A DNA stretch of 64,000 nt from Limanda limanda (taxonomy: Eukaryota > Chordata > Actinopteri > Pleuronectiformes > Pleuronectidae). The translations under genes were made by a program, and so were the position numbers. The stretch spans positions 4,717,686 through 4,781,685 of the forward strand of contig NC_083656.1 in assembly GCF_963576545.1 (NCBI RefSeq), read 5' to 3'. Each line of letters begins with the position of its first letter. Position 1 is the stretch's first letter. Shown one piece after another: positions 54,356-64,000 of the stretch. A model generated the notes under the pieces. The model was not told the origin of the DNA, searched no databases, and saw only the letters and a program-made list of their open reading frames with translations.

Positions 54356-55177
54356 GTTTGGACTAGGGTTGCAAAGCGGCGGAAAGTTTCCACGGGAATA
54401 TTAAGCTCGGGAATTTTGGGAATTTTGAAAAAAACAAAACTATGCAAATTAAACGCAGAGCAATAAAAACGTCATTCAAAACTCTATTTTAAAGATGTAT
54501 GGAATGCAGCACACGCTGCACGTTGAGTTTCAACCCTCCACTGTGCATTCTTCCATCACATGCACAGATAACTCCCAGCATCCTTCACTCTACAGCAGGG
54601 CTATTGAGGCCTGCTGTAGTGTGCAGGACTAGTCAGGTATGTTTCCATGATATTACTTGGGAAAATATATTAGCATGCTGATTGAGGATTGTTCATCTGT
54701 TCATCTAGACTATTTCCATTCATTTATCCATCAATTGTAAAATATGTTTACAGACGATTCCAATTGTTTGGCTAACTATTTATATCTCTGGCATTGAATT
54801 AGTGTTTTTTTACAAACTTTTTTCTCATCTTATTCTACAGAACAATGCCACGTGCACTATCTCATGTGTGGAGACATTTCACCCCATCCAATGTAGAAGG
54901 AAAGGCTGTGTACATTTGCAAATACTGTGCAAAGACCTATGTTAAGAATGACACAACGATGCAGAAGCATATAGTCAAGTGCCCAAAGTTTCCTCAGGGC
55001 TCAAATCAGCCTATGACAAAACAAAATGTTTATATTTATGTCTGTATATGACAAGGTAAATACAGTTAGTATAAGTTACCCACAACATTTCCAGTTTATT
55101 CCCGTTAATTCCCGTTATTTCCCATGGAAAGTTTCCAACTTTGAATATTCCCTGAATTTTGCAACCCTAGTTTGGAC
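54356..55177 (+). mobile_element. Complete non-autonomous hAT element
   Basis: Terminal inverted repeats TAGGGTTGCA...TGCAACCCTA bound an 806-bp element (54364-55169). It is flanked by GTTTGGAC at 54356-54363 and 55170-55177, a perfect 8-bp target duplication as required for hAT transposition. Sub-terminal GGAAAGTTTCC and GGGAATATT words are partly mirrored at the two ends. Inside is one exon-like frame for a BED finger behind an acceptor (CTTATTCTACAG). The transposase catalytic domain is absent, so it moved in trans. The intact duplication suggests a rather young insertion. Confidence 0.93.
54845..55051 (+). CDS. Orphan hAT BED-type zinc-finger exon
   Basis: A 68-codon frame starts MPRALSHVWRHFTPSNVEG directly behind the splice-acceptor-like CTTATTCTACAGAACA. 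It contains CKYCAKTYVKND and MQKHIVKCPKFP, giving the C-x2-C...H-x3-C ligands of a BED zinc finger. BED fingers at the N-terminus of hAT transposases bind the transposon ends. Here the frame runs out after the finger (YIYVCI, stop) and nothing resembling the RNase-H-fold catalytic core follows. If expressed, it would make a small DNA-binding peptide without catalytic ability. Whether it is translated is unknown. All four zinc ligands are intact, unlike the copy at 31120. Confidence 0.6.
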   Translation: MPRALSHVWRHFTPSNVEGKAVYICKYCAKTYVKNDTTMQKHIVKCPKFPQGSNQPMTKQNVYIYVCI

Positions 55178-56970
55178 GCCCGTGAATGACGGTTAGTGGA
55201 GATGGTCACAGAGTCCAGCTGGACCCAGTTCCTCTTTCCCATGCTGCCGAGATCCAGCTGTGCACCGTCTCCCATTGCCGCTGACCAAACACGTCTCTGT
55301 GTGAGAGGACGTGGACGACGACCTGCTGGAGCAGATGGGACATTTAATGAGCGTTTAAAGGGAGTGATGGGGGGGAGGGGACAAGTCAAAGCAAGTGGAG
55401 GCATCAGGACTTGACCCTTGCATCCTTTCTTTCCTTCCTCTTCTCTCCTTGTCTCTCACATCAGCCGGCCACATGTTGAACATGACTCCTCTCACCCCCG
55501 CCTCCGCTCATAAGAGGAACGTCGGGTTCTTTCCTCATGATTAAGGCTCCAGATATTCATCTGACCATCACTTGCATGCGGGTGAGTCACCGTGTAACGA
55601 GCTGAGGTTTCTCTCAGCCGTGCTCCCTCGCTGCTTCGCCGAGATGACGAGCGCGAGCTGCATTTCCCCAAATTTGGGTCGGAGGTATGTGAGTGAGAGC
55701 GATCCCCACGCCCAGGGTGAATAATTCAACTCCTGACTCAGCATGGAAACATTGGACCTCTCTCTCCCCTTTATAAACGTTTGGCCCAAAATAGCCTGAA
55801 TTACAAGCAACAAACCAGTTGTGTGAACTCAATGCACATTGTTAAACTGGATTTTACAGACACTCTGAGGGCTTTAAACAAACCCTCATACATGTGTTAA
55901 ACTTATAACAGCTTGGATTTTTTTCCAAGGAGAAAGATCTGCAGACAGAAGCAGCGGTGGAAGGGAACACACAGCAGTGGAGGTGTTAATGGAAAGTCAT
56001 CATTCAGCAGTTCTGTGGGATTTCTCTGTATCGGGAGCAAGTATTCTGCCAATGCTGCTGACTCATACCTTCCAACCCATGCAGGCAAAGAATGAGGCGT
56101 TAGTGCAAATAAAACGTCCCTCTTGCAGGAACGTTTCCAGTGAATGACCAGTAGAGGTGCTGTCTTTTACAACAATGAGGGTTTAGAGAATGGAGATCGT
56201 CTTAAGCTGCAAGTAACAGGCCACAAGTAACAGGACATTTTTGAAGAAACAAAAAAGTTCCTGCAGACTGGACCAGGGAGGATGAAGCAAATTAGCACGC
56301 TGACATGTGAACAACATTCTGCTCCACTCCAGTCCACCAGGGGGCAGTAATGCAGAAGACTATAGAACAACGATGAAGCTACATCGAGCAACTCTTCAAC
56401 AATATAGCACAACACAAACAACACAATACAACACTGGATCAGAGGCAAACACCAGTGACAAAACAAATGTGAAATGCCAGAAAAACTTGATTTTACGTCA
56501 GGAAACTGATTCTACGAACTTCTGCTGAGATGCACTGTTGGGAATTGTTTGTGCTAAAGTCATCGTCTCAGTGAGATTCACCATGAGTTCAAAGAAATGA
56601 TTGCTTCCTCTCTACGTAAATGGCGGTAAACCACATCTTTGAAATGATCGCCATGTTGCAATTAGTTCATATAACTGTGAAAAATACTGATGAAGCTGCA
56701 TCTATACACTATATCTATGATGCATCCGTGAATAGTTGTAAGAAACTAAGGCTGTGGTCCGCTGAAATGATGATTATGAATCAGATATTTCTGAAACCAT
56801 CTTGAAGCTCTGGTTTTGATTTTGTAGAATTTACTGTAACAAAGAAGAAGAAGAAAAAACTTTTTTATGATTCTATTGAGAGGATTGTTTCGTCTGTCTT
56901 GTTCTCTCCAACTTATTTCAGTCGTATCGTATTCGTAGTCAGATTCTAGTCAGCGTTTCATCTCCAGGCC
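55178..56970. other. Intergenic DNA
   Basis: No gene. A good CTCF-like motif is listed separately. Otherwise nothing I can support. Confidence 0.5.
56334..56347 (+). promoter_or_regulatory. Strong CTCF-like motif
   Basis: CCACCAGGGGGCAG, within AGTCCACCAGGGGGCAGTAA, matches the CTCF core at every core position. Unlike the one at 5507 it is not in a recognised transposon. It lies about 19 kb downstream of the cdc42ep4 poly(A) site and 6.5 kb before tekt3. Occupancy is unknown. Confidence 0.4.
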
Positions 56971-57187
56971 TCCTCTCTCCTGCCCTGTCCTCCTCTCTCC
57001 TGCCCTGTCCTCCTCTCTCCTGCCCTGTCCTCCTCTCTCCTGCCCTGTCCTCCTCTCTCCTGTCCTGTCCTCCTCTCTCCTGCCCTGTCCTCCTGTCTCC
57101 TGCCCTGTCCTCTCTCCTGCCCTGTCCTCTCTCCTGCCCTGTCCTCTTGTCTCCTGCCCTGTCCTCCTGCCCTGTCCTGCCCTCTCC
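56971..57187. repeat. 20-bp minisatellite
   Basis: Units of TCCTCTCTCCTGCCCTGTCC repeat with a 20-bp period to about 57110, then continue as shorter variants that lack part of the unit. The + strand is almost all pyrimidine plus G. Reverse-strand open frames rich in Gly-Gln-Glu-Arg are repeat artefacts. Confidence 0.95.
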
Positions 57188-57618
57188 TACGCTCTGCTGC
57201 ACGCCACACAGTGGCTCCAGTGGAATGTGATGACCACGGACCGGACAAAGCCGCGCATTCATGGCCCGCTCGTCCCACTCTGGAAGTTTGGGACTGGGAG
57301 CCTTGATCACAGATTTGGGGGGTGGGGGCGGGGTGGCCAGAGTCCATCCCAGCACCACCCACCGGGGCACCATCACATGACAGCCAGGCCGCCACAAGAG
57401 CCACGCACCTCCGTCTGCTGCAGTTCAGTTTATGCTGCAGTTAAAAAACACAAAGATGAAACGACATGGCAGCTTCCTGAAAGTGAAGCCAAAGATTCTC
57501 AATCACTTCCTGGTGGCTGAGATCAACTCCTCCGTGTCCACAGATGGGACATGGACCAATCTAAAGGGTCAAGCTACACGTCAAATGAGGATTTCCGATA
57601 AGTTTGGTTTTAATTAGA
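57188..57618. other. Intergenic DNA
   Basis: No gene or delimited repeat. G-rich run near 57317-57333. Confidence 0.5.
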
Positions 57619-57776
57619 TATTTGATGCTATAAAAACAGTGTGAAACATCATGATTGACTGACTCACAATTTGTCAAGTGCGTGCATTGGCGATACCGCA
57701 GCTCCCCTGGCTTCAAATGACGTCAATTTTGGCATCATTTTATGGATGATGCTTCTTCCATCTTCATATACAGTCC
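57619..57776. mobile_element. Short teleost MITE copy
   Basis: Starts TTTGATGCTATAAAAACAG, then GAAACATCATGATTGACTGA, the complement of the 16475 fragment. It ends TTCCATCTTCATATACAGTC. The ending matches the 'CCATCTTTATATACAGTC(T/C)A' terminus of the family seen at 5560. About 155 bp, no coding sequence, and no clear 8-bp duplication. Confidence 0.55.
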
Positions 57777-58307
57777 ATACAAATACTGAGGTAGAATGGC
57801 GACATTTCTTAACCCCCATCCCACAGGCACTGAGGGTCGAATGCTAATGACGTGGAATTTAAAATGTAGAACGGCTGAGTCATCTCTCTCCTGTGTGTGA
57901 AGGAGCAGTGATGTTGTCCTCAGCGACGGTTCACAGGCACATTCATCCTCTGCTGCCTCACTGTCTGTCTGGAGGCTGCTTCCTCCGTCTGAGTATCCGA
58001 TACACAATCCATTTGCCTCCTTTGTGTAGGTAATATAATAAAGCTCAGAGAGTAGCTGCTGGCTCAGAGGCTACAGACACAGTAGAGTTACCATGCAACC
58101 TCACACAAACACGCACACTGTTGGCTTCTTATTGCTACGCAACTTCTGTGTGTATATGAATCCGGATCCTCTGAAAGGATACACCTGAGGATAGTGTGTA
58201 TTCTTCTTATTGTGTACTACTCTAACGACAAAGACCAACTTACACGTGTTTGATAAATACTCACTGTCACAGCAAAGGTATTAACCACAGTGCCTAATTG
58301 TTTAAAG
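57777..58307. other. Intergenic DNA
   Basis: No gene. A - strand frame at 57735-58007 has no known domain. Confidence 0.5.
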
Positions 58308-58500
58308 AAAACATCTTTATTTTTATTTATGATCCATTTCAAAGAGATAAAAACTCTGCATCTGCTTCTTTATCTGTATTCACTCTAAATATAAATGGAA
58401 TATTCCGTGGGACATGCCCCGCCCCTCCACCGAATTTGGTGGAGTGGTTTATGCGTAATTCTGCTCAACTAAAAAACAAAAAACAAAGAAAATGTATCAC
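58308..58500. mobile_element. Probable degraded retroposon tail
   Basis: CCACCGAATTTGGTGGAGTG followed by GTTTATGCGTAATTCTGCTC and AACTAAAAAACAAAAAACAA matches a fish tail of the type 'TTTTTGCGTAATCCTGCTAAC(A/C)AAC'. The A-rich end lies to the right. Only the last 80 bp are clear. Confidence 0.5.
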
Positions 58501-60169
58501 CTCCTTTGCCGATGAACAAAATAGACAAAACACACTTATGGTTTTACCACGAAATGTAAGATGTGAGCTCCGAATGAAAAGAAACAACAACCTCAAAAAC
58601 AAAACACTCCAGGAATCATTACGTCTCCTAGAAAACCACTTGAAGCCTTTTTAAATCTGAGCAGCTCTGATTATTCCATTAACATCCGCCCGAAATTAAT
58701 GTGAGAACACAATCTTCATTTGTTTTTTCTGAGATCAAATTGAATTAGATAAGAAAATGATTAAATTGCAGCATCAATAACAAAGAGGTTCGTTTGTCTC
58801 CACGGTTTCTGCTGCGTTTCTGCTCCACCTCTGTGAGGGAATTGCTCAGAACATTTTTTATTGGCTCCCATGGTCAAGTTGATTCAGGACTCGGAGAAAA
58901 GAAGGCCTCTGTGTCACAATGGGCAAAGGACAGACGCACAATGTATCATGGCGACAACAGTGAACCAGTCACACAACGCAGCCGCCCATCTCAAATGACC
59001 CTGAGATGAGAGGAGGCTCCTGGGATTCACCCATCTGGACGCCCCCATTATCTCGGTGGGAGATCTCTAATGCTGTCATCAGATTTGATGGGTCACTTCC
59101 TCTCCAGGTGTGGCCGCCCTCCTCGGCAATGGGCCCATCCAGAATTCATGAAGGGAAACCGATGCCCTGTGTAATTGGACAGGAGCACAGGAGAATGCTG
59201 CAGGTCCGTTCAACAACGTTTAAACCTTCAGAGTCAGAGGAGCGAGCGAGCGTGGCGAGGAAACTGTGGCATGGTGACCAGAGTGGCAGGAAGTGAGTCA
59301 GGTCCAAGTGAAAAGGGGGGGGGATAGACAAGGACTCCCATTGGTTGGGAATGTTGAGAAAACACGTGTGACCCCTCTACACTTGTCTGTTCTTACCTGA
59401 TAAGCTGAAGGTCATTGGTGAAAAGTGAGGGATGTGTCAAGGCCTTAGGGAACGTCTGTGTGTGTGTCTGTGTGTGTGTCTATGTGTGTGTGTGTGTGTG
59501 TCCTCATATGGAAAGTTATGACAGAGCTGTTGATGTGTTTTTTTTTTAAGGCCGTGAGATTCTCTGCTTTTTTAATCAGTGAGAAAGTGGAGTCATTCCT
59601 GGGCAGCTACGTGTTCCCTGAGTGTTGCAGCTGAACGAGAGCAGCAGGGAAGTGTTTGTTTTGGAAGCAGGTTTTTTATTTCTGAACATAATTTAGTAGA
59701 AGAGTTGAGAGCGAACGCTGCAAAGCATCAATCTCTGCTTGATGGCGTCTGGCAGCTTCATTACGAGTGCAGAGTTCTCATGTTTATATTTGGCAGTCCT
59801 AATACTGAGGGGTTACTCAGTGTCAGGGAAGGAGGCTGAAGAACGTACTTATTGTCATATTTGAAGAGGACATGACATATTTCAACGTCAAACACAGTTT
59901 GTGAACATGTATCCGAGCCGGAGAGACGTCTCAAGTCCTCACTCATCGAACAATCCTTAAAAACCGAGCCTCTGTGAGCGGTCACATGAAATCACTAACT
60001 GCAGATTCATTGTTTTGTCTCATCTGAGCCAAAAAAGAGAAAAATCAAAGGTCCCAGACATCATGTGACATAAACGTCTAGAAGTAATGATACGTGTCCT
60101 TTCCTGCTCGGTTCACTTTTCACTCTCAAACTAACGGCTGTACAGATATGGTCTCCATGGTGCAGGGGT
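58501..60169. other. Intergenic DNA
   Basis: No gene. The piece at 59010-59200 (CCCCATTATCTCGGTGGGAG, TCTAATGCTGTCATCAG) looks unique but is not otherwise distinctive. A GT tract is listed separately. Confidence 0.45.
59456..59501. repeat. Interrupted (GT)n microsatellite
   Basis: GT tract with CT and AT interruptions. Confidence 0.9.
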
Positions 60170-60380
60170 GGATGGAGCGCTTTCAGACATGAACTCTGGA
60201 AAATGTCTTAAAAAATTGGGTGAGAAAGATTCACAGATCGCAGCAGGAGATTTTCCGGATCAGACTTCAGGAGGCGGGACAAACTCCACTACGAAAACTC
60301 AGGCTGGCGCGAGAGGAAGTAGGAGTACCCAGAGAAAAACCCACAAAGTCTCGGGGAGAACAGAGAGTCCCTGTGCGGCC
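60170..60380. mobile_element. Degraded dispersed repeat
   Basis: Contains GCTTTCAGACATGAACTCTG followed by GAAAATGTC and AGATTTTCCGGATCAGAC. It then passes into GTACCCAGAGAAAAACCCAC and GGGGAGAACAGAGAG, reminiscent of the common 'GTACCCGGAGAAAACCCACGC...GGGGAGAACATG' fish tail. Two different repeats may be joined here. Boundaries are approximate. Confidence 0.4.
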
Positions 60381-62430
60381 GTCAGAGATCACCACGGCAA
60401 CACCGTTCCTTAGAAAATGTACATTTAAGGCCAACGATAAGAAAGTTCTTTGTTTTCATTCCTCTGAGCGTTGCACCCTTCACTTCTATGTCACCGTGCT
60501 CTCTCAGACTTCTCCACTAATGCAGTAGTTCACAACATGCTCTCATGGGCCACAAGGCAGGAGCACATATAGGCCCCTGTAACATCTTTAGGAAGCTCTT
60601 TTCCAGGGGACACTGGCAGCTCTCTGCACGGGAGGAACTTCATACGAGGGGTTGGCTTTTCATGCTTCTTCCGCCGTATTTATAGTGGCTGAGGTCAGGC
60701 TGGCATGTAGGGAGGGGGGGTCTTTTTCAACTTAGCCATGTTAAGTGATGCCAGGGCCGCAGGGGTGGAGCAACGGCATCTCATTCCATTCTAAATCTAA
60801 ACCTCCACGTTCAGGACAATAGTGGCATCGCCGCGAGCTGCTAAATAGTGCACGGAGCCGCTTTGAAGCCGCCGCCGAGCGCTAACCTGCAGGTCAATCC
60901 CACAGCCGTTATTAGAGAGTTGGAAATTACACTGCACGCTGTGGCAAGTGGTCAGAATCCTCTTTACAATCATATTTGAAAGACCAAGGTTTTTGTGAAA
61001 AGTAATATCATATAAGGTGAAGAATTTGAGAAGAAGAAGAAGAAAAAGAAAATTCAAGAAATAACCAGCAAACAACAGAAGAGGCAGGTGGTCCATGTGG
61101 TTCATTCCTCTGAAACAATTAAGTGCTGATACTTATGATAATGTTGCGCTGATGAGCCAAAAGATGAAGTATTTCATTTCACTGCATTCCTCATTTTAAT
61201 ACCCCCCATCTAAAATTACACCTATAATTACGGCTTTATCCTTGCAATTTTACTTTATATTTTTTCCAATTCTCATCTCAGATTCCCATTGTATTGGGCC
61301 AGAAAACAAACTGGACCTTTTTATGTGAAATGTGGAGGAATCTTTAAATGTGGCTTCGATAAAAATTGCACAAGATAACGAGCTGAATACTTAGTAGCAC
61401 CTGTAGGAAGGTCACATATTTTAGGGTTTTAATGATGCTAGTTAAACTAAAACATTCAACAGAGTCACAAGTATCACTTAGAGCTGATCTCACATTTCAG
61501 TGTTGTGCAAAACACATTGTGATAACACTGTTAAATACATATATGCACAAACCAATATGAACTCGTAGGTCAAATAATGAGTAGCCTGTGTTAGCAACAC
61601 CCAAATAAACAATAACACATGTAGATTTTGTTCTGGTGAGAATTGAATAGAGCAGCTGAGTAACTCCTGGCTACAGCTCTGCTCGTCTGTGTCGTGGAAA
61701 CCAGGCTATCGTCTGTCCAGCCTCAGCCCTTCAGAACAGATTAGTGTAAACGATCCTCAGCTCCAATGGTAGGTAACACAACACAGATTATTATTCTGTG
61801 CTACAGGGGTTTGTGTGGACTCTTCCTGTGGCATGAATCATTAAGCAGGCGACTGTAATCCATACAGACGGCGTGGTGCTCAGCATGACAGCAATCTGAT
61901 GCTGCCGGGTCGAAGACAAAGCTCAGATTGCTCTGCTTCTAACAAGACATCGGCAGGTAGGTGAGCGCTAAAACTGTAAAACTGAACTACGCAACATGTT
62001 TTCATTATAATATCATAATAAAATGTGTTTCCTTGTTTCACCTTTGTTTGTTTAACCCACTTTGAGATTCAATCGAGGAGTAAAGGTTATTCAGAGGAAA
62101 AGATAGAAGGACAGGAGCACGGTGCAGAACTGAAAACTCCAAGGATCTATGGGGGAGGATGGAAACACAGAAATCCGATCATTGCCTTTTGCTGTCTGCA
62201 TTTCTCTCCGTTGTTCTCTGTTGTCCATTTTAGGAAAAAAGATCAGAGTTGGCCTATTTGGAGTTGCAGAGCCAATAAGCATATTTGGGAATATTTGAAC
62301 ATAGGAAAAAAAAAAAATTACAAACAGAAAAACATCTCATCTGTCCCTCTGTAATCCCACTGTATCTACTCGAAACAAAATAAAAGCACCTGCTCGCCAT
62401 TAATTTGAAAATCCCAGGCCGAGTGTTGCA
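60381..62430. other. Intergenic DNA upstream of tekt3
   Basis: No gene is supported on either strand. GAAGAAGAAGAAGAAAAAG at about 61029-61047 is a short A/G repeat. A TATTTATAG element lies near 60680 but without other promoter context. Confidence 0.5.
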
Positions 62431-62445
62431 GTAACCTGTGGCAAC
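62431..62445 (+). promoter_or_regulatory. tekt3: RFX X-box in the tekt3 promoter
   Basis: GTAACC-TGT-GGCAAC matches the RFX palindrome GTNRCC-N(0-3)-RGYAAC at every fixed position, with a 3-bp spacer. RFX2, RFX3 and FOXJ1 drive motile-cilia genes through such sites, usually within a few hundred bases of the transcription start. It lies about 200 bp before the end of the tekt3 5' exon, where a ciliary gene would be expected to carry it. An inverted CCAAT box (ATTGG, 62509-62513) follows. Confidence 0.7.
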
Positions 62446-62519
62446 TGCTTCTGTGTCAACAGAAATCTTGGACGGGCGGACTCCTGCAGCCCAGGACCGG
62501 GCATCGCCATTGGCCGGCT

Positions 62520-62649
62520 GAATGAATGACTTGCAAACTTGCCCATCTATTATGCATGTCAGTCTACCTTTAGTGCGTTCTTGAGCTCATTTCCAGGTAC
62601 AGACAACCGAGAGCCGGCCGGCGGAACAGGAGAAGCTCTGATCATCTTG
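62520..62649 (+). other. tekt3: tekt3 5' non-coding exon (5' limit approximate)
   Basis: The segment ends GATCATCTTG|GTAAGA, a strong donor, and lies 75-200 bp downstream of the X-box and inverted CCAAT box. The next acceptor (GTTGAACCCAG at 62814) leads into the tekt3 coding exon. The true transcription start is not visible. The start given is only where promoter motifs end. Confidence 0.5.
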
Positions 62650-62814
62650 GTAAGACCATTTTCTTCTGTTTCAATTCCTTATGAGTCACTTTATTTAGTT
62701 TTTCTGATTATATTTGATTCATTTTTACGTATGGAGCTTTAATAGATAAATAACTAAATGTTTTTTACCTTGTACATGATTATTATTAGACTGTTTTCTA
62801 TGTGTTGAACCCAG

Positions 62815-63401
62815 TGGCACTGCTTGAGGATTCAGAAATGGAGCTGATTGGATCAACTCTCACTGCCACATATGCTCGGCCAAAAACCAGCCACTTCCTC
62901 CCGGCCATCTCCACCATGGCGTCCAGCTACCGCAACACTCATCCTGCCGTGAATCCGTCGGCCAACCTGTGGAGAACCAACAGCTACTACAAGAGCAGCG
63001 GCGCGGCCCCGATCTCCGCCTCCAGGCAGAGAGAGAATCTGGACCTGGTCCGAGCCCACACCATGTTCTACCCGTCCAACCGGACAGCGATGAGCACCCG
63101 CTACACCCCGGACGACTGGCACAAGTCCAACCAGACCAACTACTGGGAGTCCGAGTCGTCCCGGAACAGCGCAGAGAGGCTGAGGAGAGACACCATCCGG
63201 CTGATGCAGGACAAAGAGCAGCTGACCAGGAGAAGCCAGGAGACCAGCAGCAAGAACATCGGCGAGAGACTCAACGATATCGTCTTCTGGAGGTCGGAGC
63301 TCACCCACGAGATCGACAACATGGTGACAGAGATAGCGTCTCTCAATGAGGTGAAGAGGAGGCTGGAGAGAGCCCTGGCCGAGACCACCGGGCCCCTTCA
63401 G
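62815..63401 (+). CDS. tekt3: Tektin-3, first coding exon (partial gene); coding from 62838
   Basis: Tektins are coiled-coil filament proteins that line the A-tubule of axonemal doublet microtubules. Tektin-3 is found in sperm flagella and other motile cilia. After an acceptor at 62813-62814 and a 23-base leader, the ATG at 62838 opens 188 codons ending ...TTGPLQ at CAG|GTGAGG in phase 0. The N-terminus MELIGSTLTATYARPK and FLPAISTMASSYRNTHP is the tektin-3 signature. RYTPDDWHKSNQTN (residues 88-101) is the conserved pre-coil motif. From about residue 105 the sequence is heptad-like and charged (SAERLRRDTIRLMQ, GERLNDIVFWRSELTHEID, EVKRRLERAL), as in tektin coil 1A/1B. An in-frame upstream ATG at 62802 lies before the acceptor. 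The family is usually about 490 residues, so roughly 60% lies outside the window, including the RPNVELCRD-type loop. Confidence 0.95.
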
Positions 63402-64000
63402 GTGAGGCTGGGAGGGATGCACACTAATTTAGTGTATGTGTGTGTGTGTGTGTGTCTGAATTTTGAGGATTTGCAGGGAATATCTACATAAAATCACATT
63501 TGCATTGTAGTCTTAACACGCTCGCACACATTATCAATCATGCATAACACCGGGTGAGTCTCTGTGTCTGTGGTGAAGCAGTTTGGACGATAGGGTTTCC
63601 AGTTTGGTTGTGACAACGGGATCCGACGGCCCCTCACAACACCTTTGAGGGGTCAGTGTCCTAATTAGATCGACCTCTGGTAATCTGTTTCACCCAGAGT
63701 GAGTAATCTGGCCCGAGATCTGGTGACACAGGCACCTTCCTCGGCTCAGATCATGTGGCCGGAGACGTCTCCAGGTAACTGAAGCATGAGAACGCCGCTG
63801 ATGTATTGCTCTACGCAGGGACGCCGACTTTACACAAAGGGTGGGAGAGCGTTCTGCTCAAATTACCTCCTCGGCTTTTTGAATGTCACAATGAAGGAGA
63901 ACGGCGCATATTGAGTGACACAACCACCTCAACGTGTTTTTAGTCATAATCACTTTGTCAATAGGTGTCTCAAGAGTGTTTGTACCACAGAGAGAAGCGG
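63402..64000 (+). other. tekt3: tekt3 intron 1, start
   Basis: Starts with the donor GTGAGG and runs off the window. It contains a short (GT)n tract near 63437-63454 and no further exon. Confidence 0.75.

Noticed and set aside
56939..57404. Two - strand frames of about 150 codons rich in Gly, Gln, Glu and Arg
   Set aside because: Translation of the 20-bp minisatellite, without conserved flanks.
58298..58654. 118-codon + strand frame
   Set aside because: Its middle is a fish retroposon tail (TTTGGTGGAGTGGTTTATGCGTAATTC), so the frame is accidental.

Overview
The window is vertebrate nuclear DNA, most likely from a percomorph-type teleost. It has GT-AG introns, long non-coding gaps, abundant CA, TC and GATA microsatellites, and many dispersed repeats of kinds I recognise from fish genomes (hAT-type MITEs, LINE tails, percomorph-type dispersed repeats). 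It carries no prokaryotic operons, CRISPR arrays or prophage. Coding DNA is about 2.2 kb of 64 kb.

Three genes are supported, all on the + strand. (1) The 3' end of sidekick-2 (sdk2): a 130-nt penultimate coding exon (4207-4336), a 6.6-kb intron and the terminal coding exon (10946-11428). The terminal exon ends in the Sidekick PDZ ligand GFSSFV. Its 3' UTR probably ends near 12.0 or 13.2 kb. (2) cdc42ep4 (Borg4): a complete 338-codon ORF in one exon (33455-34471) behind an acceptor at 33290/33291. The 3' UTR is about 2.9 kb with a good poly(A) signal at 37325. The first exon is non-coding and not settled; candidates lie at 16.9-17.1 kb and 30.6-30.7 kb. (3) The 5' end of tektin-3 (tekt3): a 5' UTR exon ending at 62649, then a first coding exon of 188 codons (62838-63401). 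The rest lies beyond the window. The adjacent, same-strand order sdk2 then cdc42ep4 matches my memory of mammalian SDK2/CDC42EP4. I do not remember tekt3 as their mammalian neighbour.

Layout. 1-4206: sdk2 intron with two repeat tails. 4337-10945: last sdk2 intron, with a palindromic hAT-like MITE nested inside another MITE (4921-5580) and a (TC)n array punctuated five times by one 30-mer (6812-7358). 11.4-33.3 kb: sdk2 3' UTR, then the sdk2-cdc42ep4 interval, which may include cdc42ep4 intron 1. It holds two copies of a percomorph-type dispersed repeat, a truncated second palindromic MITE, tandem duplications at 17.3, 26.3-28.0 and 29.3-30.1 kb, and a hAT fragment with a damaged BED finger. 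34.5-37.3 kb: cdc42ep4 3' UTR. 37.4-62.4 kb: intergenic, with two large GATA/GATG arrays (41.7 and 44.8 kb), tandem repeats at 48.4, 49.7 and 57.0 kb, a 5'-truncated LINE with a 15-bp target duplication (51.8 kb) and a complete non-autonomous hAT with perfect 8-bp target duplications (54.4 kb). 62.4-64.0 kb: tekt3 promoter with a well-formed RFX X-box, and its first exons.

The three genes act in different processes: neuronal adhesion, Cdc42-septin signalling and ciliary microtubules. The sequence gives no reason to see them as one pathway. I found no convincing new biological system. The most informative observations are the tekt3 X-box, the lineage-specific Gln-Pro-Gly expansion in the Sdk2 tail, the nested and tandemly amplified transposons, and the hAT copies that keep only a BED zinc-finger exon.
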